Shown here piece by piece: positions 1-13,690 of a stretch of 64,000 nucleotides of DNA. The DNA lies in NCBI GenBank assembly GCA_037013685.1, contig CM072896.1, positions 8,187,444-8,251,443 on the forward strand, given 5' to 3'. The notes under the pieces are model-generated. The model was not told where the DNA came from. It ran no database searches and saw only the letters and a list, made by a program, of their open reading frames with translations. The translations under genes and the position numbers were made by a program. This DNA comes from Acridotheres tristis (taxonomy: Eukaryota > Chordata > Aves > Passeriformes > Sturnidae). The stretch's first letter is position 1. Each line of letters begins with the position of its first letter.

Positions 1-2610
1 GTTTCTCTTTCAGACCTAAAGTTATCCTTTGACTGTTTGTATTTCTGAACAGTATTCATGTTCATTGTGAAAGAAAATCCCCTGGACTTTGAGGGGTTTC
101 TAACTTGATGCTGTTATTGTAGCTAATTTTTATTAACTGAATGATAACATGATAAAGAAATAGACTTTTGTTATGTAATAAGAACAAATCAGTGTGTGCT
201 TAAAGTTACACCTTTCTTTCCCTTTTTTCCCCCCTGCAGAAGACTGACAGCCCCCATAACTTGAGTTAATAAACAAAACTCTTTTCTCAACCTGTATTTA
301 AATTTCAAAGGCACTGAGTATAACCCCACTGAAAACTTCTGGCAGCCCCAGAAATCTTCCAAAAGCAAAAAACCCTCCACATCCTTTTTCCCACAAACCT
401 TTTTATCTCCACCATCCAAAAGCCACAGAGGTGCTCAGTACTGTCAGCACCAGACCATCTTTCCACCCACGCCTTCACACCAATAGATATTTCTTCATCT
501 CTTTGAAACAGTGTAGACAAATCTTTTAATTAAAAGTCAGGCTATACATTGCGGGAGCAATTTACTCCACGGAAAAACTGTTCAGGGATCATGCCAGCAG
601 TTTCTGCAAAACCACTTTAGAGAGGCTGTGTGTCAAGTGGACAAAAGAATGAAAAAATGAAGGAATGTAAAAGAGAGAGAGAGAAAGAAGCAACCCCAAT
701 CAAACTCAGCTTATACGTCAAGCAGCTTTAAAAGATTTAATATTCATGTCTCTATTTCAAATCACTGCACAGTTTTAATTAACTGCTTTGCTGCTAAGTT
801 GTCTGCTATTTCCCTCAACAGCTCCGATGATTTTAAATTAATAAAACTCCGCAAAACAAACCGGAAAAAAATTACAATTGTTGCACAGATCGCTTCTTTC
901 CGAGCTAAGTGCAAACCAAATTTGCTCAACACTAACACTGCACGGGTGGGGAAAATCTGCTGCTCTGGTGCAAGCGAGCGCTCCCACAGTTGGCTGTGCC
1001 GGGCTCGTTTATCGGGAGCAGTCGGAGCTGATGCTCCGGGTCCTTCCTGCCGGCCCTGGTGCTGCTCTCAGGGACCCGGCAGCACCAAAATCTCTCCTTG
1101 GCTTCCCCCCCCGAGAGCCCGCCAGCCTCTGCACATCCCACGGGCTGCCCGACCTCTGCAAACCACGGCTACCTGCTGCGCAAAGAAAAGGGAAAATATG
1201 GCTCCTGACATTTCTGCTCAGCCAGCCCTCCAAGGGACACTTCATAGAGTGAGAAACTGTCCCCAAAGAACTTGAGTATCTCAGCATTTGTTTTCCTGCT
1301 GGTTAAAAGAAATCTGAATATGTCTTAACGGTAGAAAATTGCAGAGGAAAATTATTTTTAAATATATTCATTTTGCCTCAAAACACAGACAAAATCTTTA
1401 ATCTTCATTTTCTAAGACTAAAATTTGTAAAATTACAAACACAATTTTTAAATTAACGAACAAAAATATTTAGTTCTGCCGAATGTTGGAAAGAGTGATT
1501 TTATGTAGCCTGAATTCTTCCTTTTGTTTTCTTTAGAACAAAATGTTGCCATAATTGTCATGTTTTGACAGTTTCATGTCCAATGGACTCGTATCTTCCC
1601 AGCAGAAAAAAACTGTTCTGAGATCTCCAGAGCAGCACAACCTCCAAAGAGTATTTAGAAAGACAATAGCACAAAGTAACTCAGAGGATATGAGCAGTGC
1701 TCACATGGAGGGGTGCCAAAGGAATGTCTTGAGGATATAGCCTACTTTACTAAATTATCTGCCACACAGAGCATATTCGGAGGATTGGTTTTGTATGAAA
1801 TTCAAGGGTTGGAGGGGGTTGTTTGTTGCTCTGTTTGTTTTATTTTATCTTGGAGACTTTAATGGGTGCTGACAGCAAGCCCTCTGAGCAGTAAAATTAA
1901 TGTTTCTTAATATGCATAAAATCCTCCATTTGCATTCTTTTACTAATAAAAAGAGGTACAGCTTTCTTTAAATAGTTACAAACTCATCCTTTGTACCAAG
2001 TACATAAATTTCTTCTGGCTGCACGATGTGCCTGGTCAGACCTAGCTTATGTGTATCTGCACAATGTGTGTGAAACGTGGCACACACATAGAACAAGCAG
2101 AAGTTACTGAGCATTATTCCTCAAAATCTGCAATATTCCTTAACAATACATTCAGGAGACTGATATCAATGGGCACATACATCACACTGAAGTGTGCTTT
2201 ACCACCTTATTACAGAAGCTGTATTAAAAGGGACCAGAAATCTTTCCATTTTCCCCCAAAATACACTATTGTTTATTCCAAAACTTGTTTTATACTATTA
2301 AATAGAACGAGATTCACTATTAAGAGCAACTGTTATCCCCAGAGGAAAATTAGAAAAATAATTTGACCTTACAACACAAATAATCCAATATCTGGCAGTA
2401 CATCCTACATGCCCTTGCCCAGAAAGAGTCCTCAGTTATTCAAACTACAAAATGATCCATTAGCCAGGCTGAGATCCTCTTACATTCCTGGAAATCATGG
2501 AACTTCAACAAATGAACCACTCTAATTTGATGCCAGATCCAGGCTCTGATCTAAAAACATATTCTATACTGTAGCACTATTTCCTGATTTTTTTTGGAAA
2601 ATCTAAAAGC

Positions 2611-2652
2611 ACAAATTTGAAAGTACGAATTTGTAATTTCAAATTTGTACTT
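2611..2652. repeat. Two overlapping inverted repeats in PAX3 intron 4
   Basis: A perfect 12-bp arm ACAAATTTGAAA (2611-2622) pairs with TTTCAAATTTGT (2637-2648). A second arm AAGTACGAATTTG (2621-2633) pairs with CAAATTTGTACTT (2640-2652) with one mismatch. The two hairpins are mutually exclusive because they share the right-hand arm. The role is unknown; it could be the remnant of a small palindromic transposon or chance in AT-rich DNA. Confidence 0.75.
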
Positions 2653-3630
2653 CCTCAGTCCATTATTGCTTGTGCCACAAGAGTCATTAAGACAGTAGAT
2701 TATGTTGGTTTACTCTTTGTAACCCATCAAAATAAACAAAAGGAGATTTAAAATTGTTCTTTTACTAAAATTAGAATCAGGGATACACAGCAACTACATA
2801 AATATACAGGAAAAAAGAGATAATGGCTGAATCTACATGTACTGAACCTGGTGCTGAGCTCTTTACCCAGCTCTCCTCCCCATGCAATCAAGGGCAGAGA
2901 CAGATAAATACGAATTTATCTAAATATTTGTGTAACAGAAACTTGTCAGACAAATATTCAAGTTTGTATTCTATTTTGATACCTGTAAAGACTCATTCTA
3001 CAAGTGCCTGTGGCACTCCGTGACTGATGAACGTCTGATGAAAAGTGGCAGTAAAATAAGAATTTCTCCCAGTCCTTAAACTTTCCCCATCTCAATCTCT
3101 AGCAAACAGAGACTGCTTTAAATTTGGAGAAGGAATAGGGTAAAAATAACACTCTGAATTTATCTAGAACTTTTCCAGCAGGGAAGACAAAGGACATTTA
3201 TTATTTTATAAAAACAAGCACTTTGGAGATGAGACTACAGAGACATTATCATGGTTTAAAATGTTCAATTCATATTGCAAGCATCTAAAATTGTTCCAAG
3301 AAAGAAGGAACAAAATTCTTTCATTTCCCAAGTATGTTTTAAGCTCTGTACAGCTGATGCAAAACAAGGACTATTACTTGATTTCTACTAGTGGTCTGTC
3401 AGCCCACAGCACAACAAAAATCCAAAATGCTCCTCTTTCCCTTACTTTTGAAAAACTAAAATCCTGCTGACAACACTCTACCAAATTCAGGTCTATTGTC
3501 TCGTTTTCAGCTCTAAATCCTATTTATTCTTTCACTCTTTTTCCTGAAATGAAAGATAAAATTCATTGTAAATGAATGTTCATAGACTTGATTTTCAGGG
3601 AGTTAGATGACATTGAGTTATGCTGAAAGT

Positions 3631-3645
3631 AAAAAAAAAAAAAAA
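3631..3645 (+). repeat. A15 homopolymer followed by A/G-rich tail
   Basis: Fifteen consecutive A residues are followed by an A/G-rich stretch up to about 3,658. No retroposon body is recognisable upstream of it. Confidence 0.9.
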
Positions 3646-6600
3646 GAAAGAAAAAATATGATTGGTTGCAGGATTGCACATTTGAAATTTATTATAAAGT
3701 ACCATTGTTTCCAATGATCATTTTCCACAACTGCACGTCTTCATTGTGTGAAACACCCCTTTGCTTTGCAAAATGAAGTTTTCTCAGCAGTTGAAGCTGA
3801 ACTCACCTGGAATCACTAATGCAGTGGGAACCTGTCTTTTTTTCACTTAAAGAATTTTTTCTCAGTATGTGTGCAAACACTTAGACAGAAAATTTAAGCC
3901 AGCCAACACTAATCTGACTTTTCTGTCACCTTCCACTGATGGCTTCAAAGCAGCCCATAGACTGTGTCTAGATAAGTCATGCAATGGAATATCACCACTG
4001 CTGCTGCTGTGGGCAAATAATTTATTTTGAGCCTAACCCTCAGAGAAACCCCATTTCCTTCAAACAGCCTGACTGAAGCTGAGGATGCCTGAGCACGTAC
4101 AGCAGGCTCGAGCCAAGAGACAGAGCATGCAAACAGAGATCTTCCACATCATCCCAAAGGCTGATTTTCCACTCTTGCAGCCATCAGCTCAAACACACCA
4201 TGAAACAGTTATTGGAACACAGTATTGCCAGCTTGCTCATAATTACTGGTTCTTCTTCCCTGCCTAATGCATAGCTAAATGAACGAGGGCTGTCATGGAA
4301 AGGGACTCAAATGTTGAGTCTGGCAGAGCTGAATGATCAGGATAGGAACACAGAGAAAGCACACACAAATCCCACAGCCTCGTCTTTGCAGCAGTGAAGT
4401 CCCAAATCCAGGCTTGCACCACAAACACTTGAAGAACATCCTACGTGGCCCTTCCCTGAACCTCAGAAAAACTGCTGCAAACTTCCTGAGAAAGGACACC
4501 CAGCACTCTGCTCACAGAGCTTTGCTTGGCTCACCGAGGCTCACACACTGTTCGTGGCCACAGGCTGGCACAGGGCTTACCCACTCACCTGTGCCAGCAT
4601 TTCTCAAACACTAGAGACAAGATGTTGGGTTGCTTTTGCTGGAAAAGGGGCCTGGCCTTCCCTACCCCACCCCCCAGCAAGTGAATAGCAGTGTGCATCA
4701 GCATGAGCATCACCTCTGTTTGGGCTTGCAGAACAGACCACTCTGCTTTGTGCTCCTGGGAGCTCAACAGAGCTGCTTCCTCCATCAGACATCATCTGGT
4801 TTCCCTGTTCTGTCTCTGCCTTTAGCAAAGACTGATGTGACACACACAGTCCTCTAAAGCAATGCCTCCAGAGCACAGCCTCACAGGTAACACTAAAACT
4901 GTTCCTTAAATCCGTTTTACAATGAGATAAATTACTCTAGATTGCAGTATTTAGCATAAATAAATTTCTAACCAAAAGAAAGTATTTTAAAATTCGTAAA
5001 ATGAAATTATTATATAAGGTCAAGTTTAAGAGATTTCTCTGGATGCAATTTGGAGTTTTTCATTCCTGTATCAGAGGAGCATCTCCTTTACCAACCCTGA
5101 CACTCTCCATACATACTTGCAGGCATGAAGTTTGGTTGCTGTTTTAATGCACAGCAATTATACCCTTGGACCACTTATATTAAAACACATTGGGGCTGTT
5201 TTTCCACCTTAAAGGCAAATTACAGCCTATGAATAATAAGTATTTTTGGAGGCAGAGAAATGGAACATCTTCCCCCTCTATCTGGCATGGTGCCTTTCCA
5301 GCAAGGCAGAAGTGGAATTTGAGACCTCTTTATGAATAAGCAATAAAAGACTCATGAAATGGGATGGTTTAGTAACTTCCAAAAAGGCAAATCAACTGGA
5401 GACAGAGATAGTTGAGGCTGGGTACCTCAGTTTGCACATAATTTATTACCTCCCCTGTTACAGAAGCAGAGCTCCCAGCACAAACAGCTCTCCCCATCTT
5501 ACCTCAAGAAGAACCTGTCAGGAAAGAAAGAGCCTAGCAAGTTTTCACATTGGCCTTTGAAGTTCTTCCTTGGCTGACTGATGCTCGTCCATACATAACT
5601 GGAAGAAAAGACTTCCATTGTGCTGCTCTTTACCCCAAGTGCATTATTCTCCAGACAAAAGCTTTCAAGCCTTAACTTTTAAACACACCTCTTTTAGGGT
5701 GCACTGTTTCTAACTCATAAAATCTTTTTTTGTTCATTAAAAAAATAAATTTACAGCTTTCTCCCCCTCAAGCAATCTACTCTGCTTGTTAGTTTTTTGC
5801 ATTACTTTTTGCAAAGGGATAGCACAGAGCAGCCAGCTCTAGTTCCCAGAAATACAGTATTTTCCCTCAACACTGTCTCCAATGGCTTACCCAGCCCAGC
5901 TTTAAACATGAAACACAGCCATTGTAGGAGCTCCTCGGTTTTAGACGAGACCTGGTGAATAATCACCCTACTGAAAACATCTCCAACATCTGGCAACTTG
6001 CAAGGTCTGAGCTCTGGGTCAGGCAGGGATGCAGGAGCAGGGCAGGGGGTTAAGCAATGAACATGCTCAGCACCTGCTTGCTCTCTGCCTGATTCTAATC
6101 AGTATTCTCCTCTCATGCCCAGGAATGCTAGAATTCCTCAGTTTCCTCAGAAAAACTCAAAACTTTTTCTGCCTCAAGGAAAGGAGAGGAGGGGGGGGAA
6201 AAAAAAGAAAAAAACAAAGAGAGAGACAGGGAAAAACCCTTTCTGTTTAGGTCTGACCAAAATTCATTAAAGACAATGCAAGTCTTGCTATTAAATTCAA
6301 TAGGCCTTTTTTCAGATTTATGAGCAATCTCACATGCTTGACACTATTAATTAGAGGAATTAGTGGTGCTAAGAAGGAAGAAAAACACACAAAACCAAAC
6401 TCCTAAATTTACTGTTCAAGGAATAACAATATAATTTTCCTCGAAATTTTAGAAATCAGTAAAAAATATTTGTTTTGCCAACTCTAGAAATCAAATCTTG
6501 CCTTACTACAAGTTGTACTGCAGTTCTAAATCTAAAAACTTTCCTTTTTTAAGACCTGTTGACAAGTTTAATCTATCAATTGCAACTGGCTCCCTGTTTT

Positions 6601-7697
6601 TTTAGCTCATAACTTCATGTCCAAGTTGCTGGACTATTTCTCTTTGTCAGGAAGAACGCTTATAATATAAATTACAGATTTCATTTAATAAAAGTTTAAA
6701 ATTAAACCAAAGTAGCTCATCTCTCCTTGTGTAACAAAAATCTCACCACTTGGAAATGCATTCTCTTGCATAATTATGGAAATCTACAGTTTTAAACTAT
6801 AAATACTGGCCATGTACAACTAAAGAATGTTTAAAGCATGATTTTTGTCTCCTTTTTCTGCTCAGTACATATTTCTGTTTTAGCAAGTACAATAGTAAAA
6901 AATAAATATAATACAAAAAGAAGGGGAAAAAAAGTTTCAACAGTTATCCAGGAAATACACATTTTTAGTGAATGCAAGAGCAGCTGTAAAAGAGAAATCA
7001 GTGCAAGACCTGGGTGCCCAGTCACAACCAAATAAATTTCAAGCACAGATTTGAAGCACTTTCTTAGAACCAATGATTATTTGTATATATCGTTGAATAG
7101 ATTTTTTCACACCACATATTTGAGAATTGCAGGGTATTCATGGGAGACTCAGCAAAACCAGCAAAAAATATATATCAATTACAGCTGTACTGCAGTAAAT
7201 ACATGGTGGCTCAGAGCCTCAGTGTAAATTGAGGTAATACCTCTAGATTCATGGATTTAATCCCAAATCACACCAGCTACTGATCTGCTTTAGCTTTAAA
7301 AATATAGTAATAAATCTACTAAAAGTAAAGGTGCAGAGTCTTTATCACTTCACCAAGGCACATCCCCGCTGCTCTGTGCCAGGGCTTGCTGCAGCTGATG
7401 AGTTAAGGGGTCATACCATGGGCCACTGGACCAGAGGGTACCCACCGACCCCTCTACAAATAATCCTGGTGTTCCCCAACGCTGCAAACCTAAATGTTGA
7501 AAGCCCAAGAACTCTTCCAAAGACAGGCTGCAATCCTATCTAGCCACAAACATTCATTCTGAAGTATCAATCCATCTGGATTTGCAGTTTCAGCAGATGA
7601 ATGATGACAGCTGAACCTATGGAACACTTTTGATTCCTGGACACCAGACATTTGGAAATAGCATTGAGGGAGGAACATATCATTGGTCCCATTTCTT

Positions 7698-7714
7698 AAA
7701 AAAAAAAAAAAAAA
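7698..7714 (+). repeat. A17 homopolymer in PAX3 intron 4
   Basis: Seventeen consecutive A residues on the plus strand. The flanks show no clear SINE or processed-pseudogene sequence. Confidence 0.9.
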
Positions 7715-10700
7715 CCCACAGAAAGAAAGGGCCACCAGAGATACAAGGCGAAAATTTAACCACAGAGGAGCAGCGGAGACCAGTAACTGGGAAGGAGGAG
7801 CGAGCAGTCCTATCTCAGCTGGCTCCAGGCACAAGCAATGCAGAAATCACTGCAAGGAACACAGAGCAAATTGTACCTACTCCAACCAGTTCCCCTTCAA
7901 ACTAAAGCCAACTCTTCCAGCACCGATTGTGCCATAACCACTTTTTTCTTGTTTGTTCGTATAGGGGTATTACTTACTTATAAACATATTTTTCACCAAG
8001 ATCACTCCTTCCTACTCAAAAGAGGTATCAAAAAAGGTCCTTAACCCAATTCAAAGATGCAGAACCACACTCACCACAGCCCAGTCAGAAGAAAGTTAAA
8101 GCCTGTGGAAAGATGCCCTGGGCAGCCCCTTTTCCACAGCAGCAAAGCAGCTCCACATGCTTTTGTGCAAGGGTGGCAGAAAACCCTTCAGCCCAAATCA
8201 CAGGGATCCACTCCAGCGGCTGAATGTCACCAAATGCAAAGCACCACCTACACAGCACAGCTGAGACACCCCCTGTCTCCACCTCGGGAGCACAACGCTC
8301 CTGTGGAAGCTTTAAACCTCACAGTAAATATAAAGAAATCACTTGCAAGCCTCGCAGAAGGAAAGGGCAGAGCGAGGAGCTGCCTGCGCTGGGAGCAGAG
8401 CAGCCGCAGCTCCCAGCTGGGCTGGCAGCCAGCCCTGCACCCAGCCCTGAATCCCAAGGACTCTGCTCGCTGCTTGGAGCTCGCACTCAGGGAAGCACAA
8501 TGGGTCTTTCAACCAAAGGATCCGGCCCTGAAAAGGGGCCCAAGGCACCCTAAGGGCACGGCACTCCACAAAACCCGCCAGGCTAAAACAGGAGGAGCAG
8601 CACAGAAGTGCATCCAAAGGAGTTCCCCTTGGCCATCCTGGGAATCCCACCGTTCCATAGGTCCCCGTGCTAACCAGCAGCCAAACATCCAGCACCAGGT
8701 GCCTATTGCTTTAATAAAGGTCACCCTTCTGCATGCTAACACTAAGAATAGGAGCAGGTGAGTCCCTCCTACAGTTTTTGATCACCTGGAGGATCTTCTT
8801 TTCCCTCTCATGACCGTTTTCTAGGGTGTTTTGTTTTTAATTTATAATTATCATTACCAAGATTCTGATACTAGCAATCGTTAGATTTTTTTTAATATTC
8901 ACTTTAAATTTCTGTCTCTGATTTACTCTTCCAGGGCTGACAAGTCTGCTTCTGATGTCATATTAACAGAAATATTTATGTCATCAGTCATCACTCCATC
9001 TTTTCAACTGCCAATACAAGAGAAGCACAGTAACACTGAATTCTGATTTAAGTTCTTCCTTGGCCAAGTAACCTCTTACAGCCTGGGGACAAACTCTCTT
9101 TACACCCATCATAGTATAAGTTTTGACAACCATTCAAATTACATGGTGTCCTTCCAAAAATTTCATTTGCTGCGTTGATTAGGACCAAAGGTTGAGGACA
9201 GGAATGCTGTATATGGGGACAGAGTGTGCTTTCCCTCCTGATACCCTTCAGCCAGGGAGGAGCCAGAAATCAGAGGGAGCGAGCAGCACTGCCTCCTACC
9301 CTGCCAGGACTGATGGAGCAGATTGGTTACAGAGCTCCTTACAGCAGAGAGCGAGGGGGGGGGATGTTTGCTTTTTTTTCTTTTTGCTAAATCATATGTT
9401 AGAAAAATTAAGTGCCACTCTCTAAAGCAGCTTTTTTTAATTTGCTCTGCTTGCAGCATTTTAACTATGCTTACTGACTGTATCAGGTCTCCTCTTTACC
9501 AGCAAAAATAGATGTTTAGCACTATAAGGTCTTGCTAAGTATGAGAAAGTGGAGTTGTTCCCTCAAATCTGGAACGTGATTAAACTGTCATGCAGGACCA
9601 AATTCAATGCTAAGTAACCTGCACAGCCCTAGTGAGAGCACAGGACTGTTCTGATGTAAATGTCGACATAATTTGGTCTCAATAAACTTTTAAAACATAG
9701 AGATGGAAATTACAAAAAGATTTAAAATATGTCTGCTGTATGCAGCCATTTTGCATTTTCACCAGGACATGTGAGCATGCTGAGACCCTGCAATGCTTCT
9801 GGCTGCTTCAGTCCCTGCCCCAGTGCACACAACATGCAGCTCATGCCAGTCCCAGTGCTGTTCAGAAGAGGTGGACAAGCAGTTAGTTTTAAGAGGTTTT
9901 CAAAAGACAACACTGTATTTGTTGGAAAACAAATTGTGGGTACTAAAGCAACAGGGGTTTGTGTGGTTTTCTATGTAGCTGCCAAATATTTGAGCATTTT
10001 TGCTTGAGCCTGTTGATTTAAAAGAGAGCAGGTCAAATCAACTGTGCTAAAGCAGGGATGAACCCACAGGGCTTTTTCCTAACTGTGACATCTATTGTAT
10101 AATCTTCTAAATAGATTCCTGAATGTTTTCTTCTATTATTTTCCAGTTCCACAGACAAAGAGCACAGTGAAGTCATATACCATACTGGGAATAGCCACCA
10201 CACGCAGCAAGGGAGGTACACACTGCACCACATGTGTTAAAATTCTACAGAAAAATTTTGTACATCTCCATCTATAACATCCCACCATAAAGATTTGATG
10301 ACTGCTCACTTAAACCATCACTCCATAGCTAGTAGTTGTAGAAAATAGATATATAGATACATAGAAGTATCTCTTCTTCTATGTAAATACTGATAGTTTA
10401 CTTCAGCGTTCACTCACACAACAGCATCAGTACACCATCTGCAGTGGAGTTACTTGATTTATCCCTTGATAAACGGAATTCCAGAGATTTTGGGGTTTTT
10501 TCGAAATCTGTGCTTTTCAGAATTTCATTGTGAAACAGTATATCCACTTCCCATTTTCTTTAGCTGAATAATTTCCACTTCCCTTTTTTTTTCTTTTAAA
10601 ACACCTTTCTTCTGAAAAGAACTTATTTTGCTGTTCATGAAACCAGCTGAGTCCTGACTTCCAGCTAGTCCTGTGCAAGTTTTTTTCTCAGCCTGACAGG

Positions 10701-13539
10701 AGGGGCTGGGTAGGTGTCAGAGTATTTACTGGGGCACAGATCCCCCACCTCACACTCTGACCCTTCAGCACTTCACACCAGATCAAACAGGCAGCCCTGA
10801 GGTCAGAATGAAAAGGAAGTCCTGCCACACCATCTTCAGTGAAAACGGATTTTCTGTGGAAGCATTCCCTGCTACTCTGCTAGCCTGGTTTCTATAAAGC
10901 CTGTCCGTGCTCATCCCCATCCTCCCTCGCACAGTTAAAAACAGAGATGGAAAACAGTTCTAAATACAATTTGGTTACACTGAGTATGGTTGGTGCTACT
11001 GCCTCGCTGGGGGTAGATGGGTTACATTTTTAACAAAGTGCAGAGTAATTTTGCCAAAAGAGCTGTGGTTGCTATTGCTTTTCTGAGTTAGTACGTGGAA
11101 GAGATTCTGATTATATTGGCATGAACAGACCTGCTCGTTTAAGTAAGGTGAATAAGATATGACAGGGGCTGAATAAGCTGTCTGCTTGCAGAATTGTCAG
11201 CCACAGACAGTTTATTCCTCATACTATTCAAACCACAGCGATCTATGTGACAATATATCTGATAAAGAAATTACTACATAGTCATTTTTAGATCAGACAT
11301 CCAACGTGAGGCATATCATAAATATAAAAATCCTTAAGACTAGTCCTTATATGGGCTTGTGCATGATATAAACATTGATCATGTTTGGCAGAAAATCTTT
11401 AACCAGGCAAATATCTATTTTAAAAAAATCAAAAGGTAGCATGAATATCACTGTGCTCACCACAACTCTCTGTGGAAATAAAAAAGTTGAGTTTATGGAC
11501 TTTGAGGAAATTTGTATCTAAGATGTTTTCAAAGAGTGTTAGCTCTTGCTCTGGGACAAAATGTCTCCTAAAGTAGCTGAGTACTTGCAAAGCATGCACA
11601 GAATGATATTTTAACCAGCAATAACCAGACAGAATGGGAAAAAAAGTATATTTAAGAAAGGGAAATAGAAATGATGATTTAAATTTTTTTCTTATCCTCT
11701 ACTGTGCTGTTTTTCACAACAGCAGAGCAGACCCACCCTCACACCTAAAAATCAATGCAGCATCAGGAGAGGCTTTCTGGTTTCACCGGGCTTCTTACTA
11801 CAGTTTGTGAAGCCAAATTTCTGTGTCCAGTGGATGCAGTGGGACCTGGGTCTAAACTCCCATACCTCACAGTTCAGATGGAAACTCGTATCATAATGAC
11901 AAGAAAACACATCCAGATTGCACAGCCTCTTCTACTGAGGATGTGGTGGGATACATTTTACTATCTCTGAAATAAATACAGCTTTCTGCCATGCAACAAG
12001 GAACTGATTGTTCTCAAGGGCTCTTGCTTGTTTTTCATGCAGCCTTGTCGATCCAACTTCCCTTTTTTTGGGAGAAGGGACACAACTATCCTAGCTGTGG
12101 CAAGTAGGATCCATAAAATACAAACTGAAGAAAATGACCAAATAAATTTTACCAGCAAGCTTGTTTGTGTCCCCTATATTTTGAGAGCCCAGTCTGGAGA
12201 ATGGTCTGGCTTCTCAAGCTCCCTTATTTTTATTGGCAGCCTCGGACTATTTATCTCCTATGTGATTTGGTATACAAAGACAACTTTTTTTCCCCTTTAG
12301 GTACACTCATCAATAAGATTACATGCAACAAAATTAGTTTTAGCAAAATTCAGTTAAATACATTGTATACTACCCGCAACAATAGTAAAATTTCAATGCA
12401 CTGTATACTAAAAAAAAAGTGATTAAAAGAAAATCAAATCCAGAAATGCTAAAGAAAAAAAAAAGGACACAAAACTGTAAGAGCATACAGTGTATACATT
12501 CAACAGACCATGCAAAATAAGGATTCCATTCAAATTTCACATCTCATTAAGGACAATTTGGCCATTAATCCATACGGGTTTAGGAGCAAAGAAGGATTTT
12601 CCAAGACAGATAAACTGAAATGATCCTCCTTTGATCTCCGAGGTTAAGAATCAGCAACAATGGAAGATGAACAACAAGGGGCAGAACCACTGGCCTTTTT
12701 ATGTGCCACAATGGCATCAGCAAACAACTACTTAATCAATATTTGGCCAGGGACACTGAAAACTTTCTTTTCAAATTTTAATTCCTAGTTGTAAAACAAC
12801 TGTAGGGCAACCAGCAAGATAAGACATTAAACTGACTGCTTAATTGCCTTTTACTGTCTTACTAGTTATATATGCACATTCTTAATAGTTCGTGAATCTT
12901 TATTTACTAGGATGAATAAACGACCTGTCAACAATTGCATCAAACTCCCCTAACTAAATAATCTCAGCACATGACACACTTTAACTCTAATGTGTCTTCA
13001 GTGAGTTTTAATTTCATTACGTTTCACTTTTTTTTCTAGGCAGAGTGATTTAAACTGAATTAGTTTAACAGCATGGGGCAGGAGTACTCCAGGGCAAGCA
13101 AAGTGAAATGCCACACTCACACTACGCTAAACAAGGGCTTGTGGTGAATTACGTTACTGTACATCATTTTTATTAGCCAGAGAGCTCAGCGCTAAGGGAC
13201 CACTTGGAAGTATCCTGCATTTTTATTTCTATATTTTGTTGTTTCTCTGGTCACATATGTTTGCTACATAGGATTTAAAGTGACATTTACATGGAGAAAT
13301 TCACATTGACTGGCTTGCTCTGATTTATTGCTTTGTGTTTCACTCAATTTCTTCTTAAATTAACCAGAGAGCACTTTGTAGTTCTGCTTCATTTCCCAAT
13401 GCAGTTTTATTACAGAGCTCTGGGGACTCATGATAATTTATCACTATCAGTTTTATTGGCTTCGCCCCCTAAACTCTGTTCCAACCCTTATCAATAAGTA
13501 AACCCAAACCAAATTAAACGTTCCTCAAATAAGTATTAG

Positions 13540-13690
13540 ATAAAAGTGTTGTCTTTGCATGATATAACAGAGAATCACTGTTCAAAATCAGACACGCGAA
13601 ATTATTTGTTTTAAGAATTGTATCGGTATTGGCTTTTACTTACAGCATTAATTGCTAATTAGCTTTTTATCTAATTAAAACCTCTGTCTG
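13540..13690. promoter_or_regulatory. Candidate homeodomain-site cluster in PAX3 intron 4
   Basis: A 150-bp AT-rich segment contains several TAAT/ATTA cores packed together: ATTAATTGC, the perfect 10-bp palindrome GCTAATTAGC at 13654-13663, and CTAATTAAA. The surrounding 0.8 kb is free of recognisable repeats. Intron 4 of Pax3 is known in mouse to carry neural enhancers, which makes this a reasonable enhancer candidate. AT-rich DNA also produces such cores by chance, so the call is weak without conservation data. Confidence 0.3.

Noticed and set aside
8057..8761. 234-codon plus-strand frame inside PAX3 intron 4
   Set aside because: No recognisable domain, no promoter or splice structure; probably chance in a locally GC-richer stretch.
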